NCBI GenBank assembly: GCA_029261555.1
Contig: JAJDBB010000005.1
Span: 1 to 64,000 of the forward strand
Origin: Nitrospinaceae bacterium
Lineage (GTDB): Bacteria; Nitrospinota; Nitrospinia; Nitrospinales; JACRGP01
Reading direction: 5' to 3'
Length of the DNA: 64,000 bases
This document shows positions 29,103 through 38,500 of this stretch, piece after piece (within the stretch, counting starts at the first letter, position 1; the number at the start of each line of letters is the position of its first letter). The position numbers were made by a program, and so were the translations under genes. The notes under the pieces are model-generated. The model was not told where the DNA came from. It ran no database searches and worked only from the letters and a program-made list of their open reading frames with translations.

Positions 29103-30434
29103 CTATTCCAAATACTCCAAGTCGAGGCGGTATATGAGACCTTTGCGGTTTTCCTCGGGGGAGGCGGCTTTGGGGTGGGCAAAACTGACGAGTTCGAACT
29201 GCACGCTGTTCTCGCATTTCTTCAAATATTTTTCTATATCGATGAAGAAGGGGTCCGGGTAATCGGACCCGCCGTAATCGTGGTTCAGGCTGGACCCGTT
29301 GATGGTCACGCGCGCCACGTCGGCGGCGCGGATGAGCAAATGCGCGCGCTTGATCCGGTCGATCGCCCCATTCGGAATCGTAAAGGCTTGGCGAAATTTC
29401 TCCTTGCTCCCCGTCCGCGCTTCTTCCAGCGAAGGAAAATCCTTTTTCCAGATCCATTGGCACCCCTTGATTCCGCGCCAGTGGTCGGGGATCTGGCATA
29501 GGGTGGAGAGTTCCCAGACTTCCTTCACCTTGTCGAAATGTTCGGTCTCCGATCCGCTGGCGAATACCAACGTACGCACGTCAAAACCGGTGGGTTTTGG
29601 TTCAGTCAGATACGGTTTGCTCGTTTGCCACATGTAATCGTTCATTTCCCGCCAGTAATCGTACATGCCGTCTTTTTTGTTCGCGACCACCATGCTGGGC
29701 CGCGGAGTACTCCGCCCCAGATAAGGTCCGATATCGGCGATGATGACGCCGGAGCTTTTTCCCGAGTCGAGGGAGATGAAGGAGTGGGAGGGAATCATGT
29801 CGTAGGTATGGACCTCGAACTTTCCTTTTTTAACGGAATCGGAAGCCAGATCGATCTCCTCCTGCAATTTATGAAACAGCATAAGGGAGGTTTTGATCTC
29901 GTTCATGAAAGTGGACTTACCGCCGCCCTGCTTGGTGATCAGCTCAACCACCTGGGAGTCCGGCGACATGAGCAGGAGCTTGACGTTGATTCCAGCCAGG
30001 ACTTTCTCCTTGATCATTTCCCGGCTGGCCGTGGAGATGGAAAGCAGGGACGTGCCGCCAATGAAAATTTCCCTTTTCACATTTTTGAAAAGCCGATCAA
30101 ACGTGTAGGCGCGGCCCAGTTCCGACCGGTTCTTGTAAAAACCCTTAATGCCCAGGCGGACTGCGTCGGAGTTGACGATCTCCTGCAAGGCGTCTTTATA
30201 TTCGTTGAAGGTAAGCTCGCGCAGAAACAGTTCGTACCCCAGAGACACGACGCCGATCATGGAAACCAGCAGTGCGAATTCCTTGATGGGATGTACCCAA
30301 AGACTGTGCGGATCGAAAAATTTTGCGGCGGCAATGTAGCCAAAGGCCCCGAGAATGAATATCAGCAGAGCCAGAAATAAGATGCGGTCGCGTATCCAGG
30401 ACTTGATCAGGTGTTGTTTTGGTTCGTGGTCCAT
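29103..30434 (-). CDS. Membrane protein with PLD-like domain and C-terminal beta-sandwich
   Basis: Two N-terminal membrane helices (about 17-36 and 47-66) anchor a cytoplasmic part. Residues ~85-290 resemble the phospholipase-D fold in its inactive or regulatory form (GGTSLLSIS and GINVKLLLMSPDS strands), but I find no HKD motif, so catalysis by the PLD mechanism is unlikely. The last ~110 residues (FRQAFTIPNGAIDRIKRAHL to the end) read as a galactose-binding-like beta sandwich with a DYGGSDYPDPF loop. The 443-residue protein is alone on its strand. Its function is unknown, perhaps sensing or binding of a ligand at the membrane. The stop abuts a repeat block. Confidence 0.7.
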   Translation of the reverse strand: MDHEPKQHLIKSWIRDRILFLALLIFILGAFGYIAAAKFFDPHSLWVHPIKEFALLVSMIGVVSLGYELFLRELTFNEYKDALQEIVNSDAVRLGIKGFYKNRSELGRAYTFDRLFKNVKREIFIGGTSLLSISTASREMIKEKVLAGINVKLLLMSPDSQVVELITKQGGGKSTFMNEIKTSLMLFHKLQEEIDLASDSVKKGKFEVHTYDMIPSHSFISLDSGKSSGVIIADIGPYLGRSTPRPSMVVANKKDGMYDYWREMNDYMWQTSKPYLTEPKPTGFDVRTLVFASGSETEHFDKVKEVWELSTLCQIPDHWRGIKGCQWIWKKDFPSLEEARTGSKEKFRQAFTIPNGAIDRIKRAHLLIRAADVARVTINGSSLNHDYGGSDYPDPFFIDIEKYLKKCENSVQFELVSFAHPKAASPEENRKGLIYRLDLEYLE

Positions 30435-30561
30435 TAAAGGTTCTGTCCGATGTGAGTGAAATTAAAAGATTTGACGAGGCGGGAGAAAGTCCTACAGATA
30501 CGAGTTTACAAGAAATGTATGATAAAGACAATTGCCTTCTATTTGAATCCGGTTAGCCGAG

Positions 30562-32865
30562 TCAGCTCAAGCCAGCCCGGCGCCTCAGCCACCAGTCGAC
30601 AAACAAAAAACCCACGATTAAACCGTAGGCCCACCAATTGTCGCTCAGGCCGATGGTTTTGCTTCGAGCGTCGGCAAATCTTTCCCGGCGCGGAAAGGTC
30701 GGCTCTTTCCAATCCTCTCCCGTTTTCAATACCTGATAAAGGCCTCCAGTTTTTTCCGCCAATTTTTTCAATAAATACGCGTTGATTAACGGGCGCTCAA
30801 ACTCCAGGGTCTGGCTGAACCGCCGAAACTCGGCCTGGCTGGATAAGATCTCTTCGTCGCGCTCCGCCTCGATCTTAACGGAATAGAATCCGTCCTCCGC
30901 AGGGTGAAACTCGAAAGAGCCTTCCCCCTCGGCGTCTGTTTTCAGATCCTCGGAAAGGAGATCCTGTTTTTTGCTGATGGAACGAATGGATAACTTGACG
31001 GGTCTGTCAGGGTCCGGATTATAATCCTCTTTAAGAACTTTAAACTGAATCAGGACTTTCTCGCCGCTCGAGTACTGTTCCTTGTCGGTTTCAATCTGAA
31101 TCAGGCGAGTTGCCGGATCGTCGGTCAGCCAGGCGAGCAGGTTGCTCCAGAATTTCTGGTAATAGCGTCCGCTGCCGCCCTGCCCGACGCTTCTGAAATT
31201 CCAGTTCCACAAACTGTCGGTGGCAACGGCGAATGTCCTCCCCTTGCCGCTCTTCATCGCCGCCAGTACGGGAAGGGGTTTTCCAGACGCGGAATGCGCC
31301 GCCAACACCTGCGCTCTTTTCTTGGGAATCAAACCGCCGTTCAAACCGTTCAAGACAGGCAAGGAACGCCAGGCCCGGCGACTGGCGTCGGAATCTTTTT
31401 CCAGACGGAACAAGGGATGGTTGGCATAGCGATCCGGCGGAAGGAGTTGAAATTTCCCCTGATAAATTCCATCGGGCGTCGACTTGAATCGAACGGGCAA
31501 AATATCTTCAATGGGAGTGTTGCGGTACCCCCCGTTTTGAAACGATAAATCGCCGCCCACCATCAGGAACGCCCCTCCGTTTTCCACGTATCTTTTTATA
31601 TTGAGCAAATACTTTTTGTCGATAAACGGCGCGTACTTGAAGTTGTGGAATATGATCAAATCAAAGGAATACAAATAATCCGTGAACAACAAGTTGGAGG
31701 GAAATGGGATCAAACTCAATTCCCCCGTGGTTGCGGCGACGTCGTCGCTCAGCGTCCTTAAAATGAAAAACGAAAGCAGGTCGACCTTCGGGTTGTTGAT
31801 CAACACCTCGCGAAGAAAGCGCGTGTCCCAGGAAGGCCTGCCGTTGAGGTGTAATATTCGTAGGCGATCACGAACCACCTGCAATTGAAATTCCCGCGCG
31901 TTGTTCGACTCGATGGATTCGCCCGCAAACAAAGGCACGGACAACCGGTAAATCCGCTTGCCCACCGCCTCCGGGGTGAAGGCCATTTCCACCTGGTAAC
32001 GGGTTTGCCCCGGACGAATTTCCACGATCTTTGACGCCAGGATTTTATTGCCTTCCTTCAATACGAGCGGGACGTTCTTTTCTCCCATCGAAGAGGCGAC
32101 CAGGGTAACGGTCACGCTCGCGGGTTGAAATACGAAACCAAAATCCGCTAACTCCGCGCGCTCGATTCCAAGATCCTTGAATCCCTCGTTGTTTCCGGCC
32201 TGAAAAGTATGAATGGGCGCTTGAAAACCAGTTACCAGTTCTTCAAGGTCGGGAGAAAGGCTGTTTGGCAGTTGCGTCAAATCCGCGCCGTCGGAAAACA
32301 AAATCATTCCCCGAAGCGAGTCCTCGGGATAGCGTTCCTGAATTTTTTTTAACACGCCTCCGAAATCCGTATCGACGCCCAGCGGCTTGAACGCGCCCGT
32401 CATTCCCCCTGATTGGGCCGGGCGCAATTGGTCGGAGACCAGATAAAATTCCACGCGGTAATTTTCTTTCAGGCGAGCGAAATACTCCGGGTTTTGATCC
32501 AAAGCCTCGCGGACAAGATCAAACCTGCGCTTCCCGGCGGGGAGAGTTTTAATAGACATGCTCAAACTGTCGTCCAACAAAACCGCCACGGCATTTTTAG
32601 CGGCGCTTTTTTGCTTCATCTCCAAGCTGGGTTGCAACAAAACAAAAATCAATAGAGCGAATGCCAGAATTCTGAGACTGAACAAAAATCCTTTTTTTAA
32701 GGGCGACGTCACGCGCGCAAGACTGGTCCAAAAAAACCACAGCGCGAGCAGAAAAAAAACTCCCATCGCCGGGAACAGCCAGCCAGCCTCGCTCAACGCC
32801 CAATGAATTTCCCAGTCGTTGTACTCGCCCGGCGGCAAACCCAATAGGGCCAACAGAAGTTTCAT
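30562..32865 (-). CDS. VWA/glutamine-amidotransferase-like membrane protein
   Basis: A 767-residue protein with two N-terminal helices, a short linker and a von Willebrand A domain with the MIDAS motif DDSLS (near residue 96). A second half has a GATase-like Rossmann domain (RILHLNGRPSWDTRFLREV, then VENGGAFLMVGG). A beta-rich domain comes next, and a helix before the basic C-terminus. This is the layout of large membrane proteins near MoxR-DUF58-BatA clusters, whose exact role is not known. It overlaps the DUF4159 gene by four bases (ATGA), implying a shared complex. No moxR or DUF58 gene is nearby. Confidence 0.82.
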   Translation of the reverse strand: MKLLLALLGLPPGEYNDWEIHWALSEAGWLFPAMGVFFLLALWFFWTSLARVTSPLKKGFLFSLRILAFALLIFVLLQPSLEMKQKSAAKNAVAVLLDDSLSMSIKTLPAGKRRFDLVREALDQNPEYFARLKENYRVEFYLVSDQLRPAQSGGMTGAFKPLGVDTDFGGVLKKIQERYPEDSLRGMILFSDGADLTQLPNSLSPDLEELVTGFQAPIHTFQAGNNEGFKDLGIERAELADFGFVFQPASVTVTLVASSMGEKNVPLVLKEGNKILASKIVEIRPGQTRYQVEMAFTPEAVGKRIYRLSVPLFAGESIESNNAREFQLQVVRDRLRILHLNGRPSWDTRFLREVLINNPKVDLLSFFILRTLSDDVAATTGELSLIPFPSNLLFTDYLYSFDLIIFHNFKYAPFIDKKYLLNIKRYVENGGAFLMVGGDLSFQNGGYRNTPIEDILPVRFKSTPDGIYQGKFQLLPPDRYANHPLFRLEKDSDASRRAWRSLPVLNGLNGGLIPKKRAQVLAAHSASGKPLPVLAAMKSGKGRTFAVATDSLWNWNFRSVGQGGSGRYYQKFWSNLLAWLTDDPATRLIQIETDKEQYSSGEKVLIQFKVLKEDYNPDPDRPVKLSIRSISKKQDLLSEDLKTDAEGEGSFEFHPAEDGFYSVKIEAERDEEILSSQAEFRRFSQTLEFERPLINAYLLKKLAEKTGGLYQVLKTGEDWKEPTFPRRERFADARSKTIGLSDNWWAYGLIVGFLFVDWWLRRRAGLS

Positions 32866-33632
32866 TGAGAATGATATCTCCGCAAACGTTCCAGAATAAT
32901 GGGCAGGTGGACCATGTCCTTTTTATAATCCAGGGTGAGCGCATACATCGCGATATTTATTCCCAGACGAATCGCCAGTTTTCGTTGTCGTTGGCCGCCG
33001 CCGATCAGATCATATTTCCAATGTCCCAGCTTGTCCCTGGCCCACGCGCCGCCGAGATCGTTGGCGGAGTAAACCAGCGCGGTGCGGCCCTTGAGAGAAA
33101 CCCCCTCCAAAAAAGGATTTACCCGCGCCCTTCCAGTCACCTCGTCGATCAAATAAAACGAACGGAAAATAGAATGATCTTTCGGAATTTTTTGCAGAGG
33201 GTTGTGAGGGAACAATTGAGAAATCATTTCACGAACCGATCGATCAAATTCGGAATGGACCTCCGCCGAGGCGTCGTCGATCAGCAGGAATCCTCCATAG
33301 CTCAGATAGCGCCGCAAAATTTTCAGTTCCTCGGAGGAAAAAGGATCAAACGCGGCGGCGCCCGCAAGATAGAGAAATGGATAGCGATATAAATCCTTGC
33401 TCGCCAAACTCAACTCCAAAAACTCCCGTTTGACCTCGACGGAGGTTCGTTTGGCGGTTTGAATCAACAAACTTTCGACCGCCTGGGGGCGAGGTTTGTA
33501 ATCACCGCCCTGGTATTTGATTTGCGGGATCGCCAGGCGGGAATATTCCCCCATGGCCCAGACGGCCCCGGAAGCGGCCCATTGGACAACGATTAAACCG
33601 AGCGTCAGATAAAAGTTTGTTCTTTTTGTCAT
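32862..33632 (-). CDS. DUF4159 domain protein
   Basis: Exported protein of 256 residues with an N-terminal signal helix (SGAVWAMG end). The body has the QIKYQGGDYKPRPQAVESLL start typical of DUF4159, then the FLYLAGAAAFDPFSSEE segment and GGFLLIDDASAE. The family often sits next to the VWA-type protein coded directly downstream, with which this gene overlaps by four bases. Both probably act at the cell surface or periplasm. It is divergent from the aminotransferase gene with a 97-base gap that holds no clear promoter boxes. Confidence 0.88.
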   Translation of the reverse strand: MTKRTNFYLTLGLIVVQWAASGAVWAMGEYSRLAIPQIKYQGGDYKPRPQAVESLLIQTAKRTSVEVKREFLELSLASKDLYRYPFLYLAGAAAFDPFSSEELKILRRYLSYGGFLLIDDASAEVHSEFDRSVREMISQLFPHNPLQKIPKDHSIFRSFYLIDEVTGRARVNPFLEGVSLKGRTALVYSANDLGGAWARDKLGHWKYDLIGGGQRQRKLAIRLGINIAMYALTLDYKKDMVHLPIILERLRRYHSQ

Positions 33633-33729
33633 TTTTTTATTCTATAAAGAGTAGGAACTAAAAATCCATTTTCCAAGAAACCAACATAGTATAGACTTGC
33701 AAGGAAAAACGCTAACCGGATTCCGTACA

Positions 33730-34830
33730 ATGAAAAAACGCGAAATACTTTTAAATCCCGGCCCCGTCAACACCAGCCCAAGAGTGCAACAAGCCCTCCT
33801 GCGCGGAGACCTGTGCCACAGGGAAGCGGAATTTTCCACATTGATGGCTTCCATCCGCGCCAAACTTCTAAAAGCCTTCGACGTCGAAAAAAACTATAAA
33901 TGCGTTTTGATTTCCGGCTCTGGAACCGCCGCGTTGGAAATGGCCGTCTCCTCCTGCCTGAGTCCCGGTCGAACCCTGCTGGTAATCGACAACGGAGTTT
34001 ACGGCGACCGAATCGCGCAAATGGCCGACGCTTACGGCCTTAACAAAAAGGTTCTTTCTTATAAATGGGGAACTCCCCCGGACCTCGAAGAAATTGAACG
34101 CGCGCTGAAAGAAAACCCCGACGTCGAAGTCCTCGCCGTCGTGCACCACGAAACCACCACGGGACTGCTCAATCCTCTGGAGTCCATAACCGGCCTGGCG
34201 AAAAAATACGGCGTCCGCGTACTGGCGGATTGCATCAGCAGTCTTGGAGGAGATCCGCTGGACTTCGAAAAAATTCCCTTGGATTTTTGTGTCGGCACAG
34301 CCAACAAATGCATTCAAGGATTTCCCGGCGTCTCCTTTGTATTGGTCCAGTCCCCGGAGCTTGAGCGATTGGAATCCATTCCTCCCCGATCCGTCTACTT
34401 CAATTTGCACAAAAATTATAAAGCGCAGGAAAAAGGCGACGCCCTTTTCACCCCAGCCATCCAGGCGCATTATGCGTTTGACGAAGCGTTGTCGGAGTTT
34501 TTGGAAGAAACTCCGGCGGGCAGAATTGAGAGATACCGCGCCACAGCAGAATTGCTACGCGCCGGGTTTAAAAAACTTGGATTGCGTTTTTTGATTCCGG
34601 AGAATTTGCATTCCAACACGCTGACCTCGTTGACGCTTCCCGAGGGAATGAAGTACTTTCGCCTGCACGACCGGCTCAAGGAAAAGGGATTTGTTATTTA
34701 TGCCGGGCAGGGAAATTTTAACGACCGAATTTTTCGCGTGGCCAACATGGGAGAGATAAGCCGGGAAGAATTCCAAGCGTTTCTCTCCGCGCTGGGCGAC
34801 TGTCTCTTGGAGGAAGGCCATGGAAAATAA
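33730..34830 (+). CDS. PLP aminotransferase, class V (PhnW/alanine-glyoxylate type)
   Basis: 366-residue aminotransferase of the 2-aminoethylphosphonate-pyruvate / serine-pyruvate group. The N-terminus LLNPGPVNTSPRV is the family hallmark. The PLP lysine sits in GTANKCIQGFPG, with the cofactor aspartate in LADCISSLGG. I start at the ATG at 33730 (MKKREILLNPGP). An upstream start at 33697 adds only non-conserved residues. The closest pattern is PhnW, but no other phosphonate gene is nearby, so the substrate could be another amino acid. It overlaps the next gene by 11 bases. Confidence 0.88.
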   Translation: MKKREILLNPGPVNTSPRVQQALLRGDLCHREAEFSTLMASIRAKLLKAFDVEKNYKCVLISGSGTAALEMAVSSCLSPGRTLLVIDNGVYGDRIAQMADAYGLNKKVLSYKWGTPPDLEEIERALKENPDVEVLAVVHHETTTGLLNPLESITGLAKKYGVRVLADCISSLGGDPLDFEKIPLDFCVGTANKCIQGFPGVSFVLVQSPELERLESIPPRSVYFNLHKNYKAQEKGDALFTPAIQAHYAFDEALSEFLEETPAGRIERYRATAELLRAGFKKLGLRFLIPENLHSNTLTSLTLPEGMKYFRLHDRLKEKGFVIYAGQGNFNDRIFRVANMGEISREEFQAFLSALGDCLLEEGHGK

Positions 34831-35512
34831 TCCCGGCCTGTACGAATTGATGGACGCCTACGCCCGGCAAACTGGGACGGCGCCAGACGCGGAATCGCCC
34901 ACGCCCAATCTGGGGCGAAGCCTGTCTCTGCTCAACGCCTGCCTGATCGAGGCGGGGTTGAGCCGCATGGACGACGGCCGCCCGCAAACCAGCGCTTTGC
35001 CCGACCAAATTCATCCCGAACATTTGAGCCGCTTCGTCGTTGCGTTTCTTCCCTTCAATTCCGTAACCGGTAAAGAAGAAACCAACCAGACGCTCTTTGA
35101 TGTGTTCTCGTTTTTAAAATGGATGGAGAAGAAAGGCGTCGCTCACGGCTGGCAATCCGTCGATTTCCAACAAGCCGTCCGCGACCTCTCCAACGACCAG
35201 GAACGCTGTCTGAAATTAAGCCACTTGATGGACGAGTTTACCGGACAGGTATTAGACGACCCGCCTCCCATTGTGGATACCGTTCACGGTTTTTTTACCG
35301 TCGTCAAAAAGGAAGGTTCTTATCTTTTCCTGAATTTCGAGGGAAAAAGCGAAGCGTTTCGGTTGCGCTTGTCCGATCCTATTCTTTCCCTAGCGCGCTT
35401 GAGAGACCGGCTGGACCTGGTGTTGGGAGATTCTTCCGACCGCTGGATTCTACTGGAAGCCGGTCAGGTTTTTCCAGAATACGAGACTAGCGGTAATCCC
35501 CCGTCAGATTAA
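34820..35512 (+). CDS. Hypothetical protein, 230 residues
   Basis: I do not recognise a family. The protein is soluble and acidic, without signal peptide or membrane helix. It has a helical N-terminal half (residues 1-140) and a beta-rich C-terminal part (from PIVDTVHGFFTVVKKEGSYLF). The translation start lies 11 bases inside the aminotransferase, so the two should be coupled; its role may be connected with that enzyme. Its last 26 bases overlap the 3' end of the giant CHAT gene on the opposite strand. Confidence 0.7.
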   Translation: MENNPGLYELMDAYARQTGTAPDAESPTPNLGRSLSLLNACLIEAGLSRMDDGRPQTSALPDQIHPEHLSRFVVAFLPFNSVTGKEETNQTLFDVFSFLKWMEKKGVAHGWQSVDFQQAVRDLSNDQERCLKLSHLMDEFTGQVLDDPPPIVDTVHGFFTVVKKEGSYLFLNFEGKSEAFRLRLSDPILSLARLRDRLDLVLGDSSDRWILLEAGQVFPEYETSGNPPSD

Positions 35513-38500
35513 ACGCCGACCAGTAGGAAGGATGCGGGTACAGGCTCTTGACCAGCAACTGCGCCTTTCTTAAGCTCTCCGCTTTGTTTTCCCGATTGTA
35601 ATTCCGGTAAAAATGTTTAATGAGCACCGCCGTGGAGACGTCGCTCACCCGCCACAGGGAAGAGAGCAGAGAGTGCGTTCCGGCGTATAGGAACGCCCGG
35701 TTGAGTCCCACCAGTTCGTCGCCCCCCGTGACCTCGCCCAACCCCGTCTGGCAGGCGCTGAGAGTCACCAGATCCGCCTTGATATTCAACGAGAACACCT
35801 CGCTCACCTGGAGACTGCCGTCCTCCGCCGTGTCCGAAGCCAGCTTCAACGAAGAGAACAGAGGATTCACCGCGTCGAATTCGCCGTGCGACGCGATGTG
35901 GATAATATCGTAATCCGCAATATGATCCCGAATCCAGCTTTCCGTCGCTTTCTCGCGGGTAAAGATATCGATTTCGGGGAAGTCCCATTGAATCGATTTG
36001 GCCTCCAACTCTGCCAAGGGAAGATCGTAATTTAAATTCTTAAGATCCGGATTGCCCATCGCCAGCACACGAACTGGCCCTTGTTTCTTCCGCTTGCGCG
36101 CAAAGGTGTATTTCAAAACCGACGCGCTGGGCGAATAAAACAAGGGATGCTTTTCTATCAGATATCCCTTCTCGTCCTTGAGCGAAGAAAAGGAAACGTA
36201 ATGCAGACGCCCGTGCGGGACGATTCCCAATATGCGTTTTGCGGCGATAAGTTTTTCGATAGGCGTCATCAACAAGCCGTACAATTGCATCGACTGGCTT
36301 TCCACGGGAGCGGAATCTTGGATCCGGTTGCGATAATTTTCGATCAAAGCGTTCAAATCGCTTTCCGCAACGGGAGTGCGCACGGAGGATATTCCGTCCC
36401 GCGTGATCACCCACGCGACCAGTTCCTTTTTGGTCACGAGGTATTCCACCAAAGCCACGTCCTCCTCCAACAATTTTTGCAAATCCTTGAGGGTGATGGA
36501 CTCGACAGTAACGAAGTTGGAAATCTCGGGGCTTTCCGCCTTGGCCTCGATCAGCAAATCCTGATAAGCAGTTCGAGCCTGCGCCAATTGGGACTTCAAC
36601 AATTGCTTTGCCTTCTCGTCGTCCCCGGCAGCGCCCAGGGAATCCTCCAGTTTACGAATTTGGTTCTTTTGGGCGCCTATCCGGTCGAATAATTTTTGAC
36701 TAACGTCGTCCTTCAAACTAATTTTCTGGTTGCCCAGCAAGTCGATAAAGCTCCTCGACTTTCCTCGTTCGGCGAAATTAAACGCCTCCTCCACCTTGCC
36801 CTGATTCAACAGCAGGATGATGAGTTCCTTATAAACGTCTTGCTTGTCCGTCAGAAAACCATTTTGAAATTCCTCGACCTTGATCGCGGCGCGCATATTA
36901 TCGACAACCATCACCGCCTTTTTATAAGCGGCGGTAGCCTCCCCGGATTTGCCCGCCAGGTTCAGGCAAAACCCTTCGCCGCGCAAGGCTCTCCAATGAA
37001 CTTCTTTGATGTTCAATTCTTCCGCCGTCCGCGCAGTTTCCCGGTAAACGGCGACAGCCTGCCCGCAATTCTGGCGCGCCCGATGCAAATTGCCCAGTTC
37101 TAGTTTAGCTTTCACCAGATTGGTGCGATTGCCAATCTCCGCGCTCAATTGAATGGCTTTTTTGATATGCCCTTCCGCTTCGTCCAAGTTCTCCATGCGC
37201 AGATAACTCATGCCCATGTTGCGATGGGTGTAGCCCTGCCCCCATTTGGTTTTTAATTGCACATCCAGATCGAGAGCTTTTTGAAAATACTCCAGGGATT
37301 CGGGATATTTTTTGTCCTTGCGGTAAACAAGGCCGATGTTGTTGTACGCCGAAGACACGTCCAGAAGAGAATGCGCCTCGTCCGCCAGATCGCGGCTGTC
37401 GTGAAGATGTTTTAAAGCGCGCGGCGAATCGTTCAACGTCCAGTGGATCAAACCCAGCGTATTGTAAATGAACGCCTGCTGGCGCTTGTCCTGCAACTCG
37501 TCCGCCAGAGCGAGCGCCTGCCTTTGATACTTGAACGCGTTTTGATAATCGCCCTGAAACCAGGAAGTGTTGGCCTTGTACAAAAGCGCCTTAGACAGGC
37601 TGGACTTGAGATCATGCTCCCTCGCCTGTCCCTCCGCCTGATTGTAATATTTCATCGCCAGCCCGAAGTCGCTCTGCTTTTCCGCCACCAATCCCAGTTC
37701 CAGCAGGGCTTCCACCCATTGGTCCTGCTGATCGATTTCGCGGAAAATATTCAACGCTTCGGAAAAGTAATTCCGCGCCTTTCCGTAATCGTTCAACCGC
37801 AAATAATAAATCCGACCCAGGCGGCGAAGCTCGCGCCCCTGATTCAACTCCTCGCCAATCTCCTGATTGATCGCAAGAGAGGCCTGAAAAGCTTCCAGGG
37901 CCTTATCGTAATCCAAAGAGTTTTCCTCGACCACGCCTAACACGCTGTAACTTTCCGCCAGCTTGTCGAGGATTTCATTTTCCTTATAAATCTTCAGCGC
38001 GGCCTGCAAATTTTTCACCGACTGCGGAAACTGCTCCGCCCGCGAATACAAAATGCCGAGAAAATAAACCGCTCCCGCCAGAACTTCAGGATCGTCGGCA
38101 AGCTTTGCCCTCTCCACCAACACTTTTTGATACTCGACCGCCTTGCCGTAATCTTTCATATTGTAGGCGGCCTGCGACAGCGCCTTATAAATCTGGTCCG
38201 CCTGACTTTGATCTTCCATCAAGTCCAGAAGCGCCAAGGCTCGTTCAAAATAGTTGACTGCGTCGCTCCAGTTTTTCCCGGTAAACGCCGCGATCCCTTG
38301 TTTCGCGTTGGCAAGAAAATGCTCGTTCGCAAATCGGCTTTTTTCCTCCTCGTCCATTCCCGGAAACCCGTAATAGCGGTATTGCGCCCAGGCATGAGAG
38401 CCGGGATGCTTGCGGGCCAGTTCCATTTGCGCTTGGCGCAAACTTTCCGCCGGATATCCCTTGCGAAAATTTGAATAGAATTTTTCAAGAAATTCTTCAT

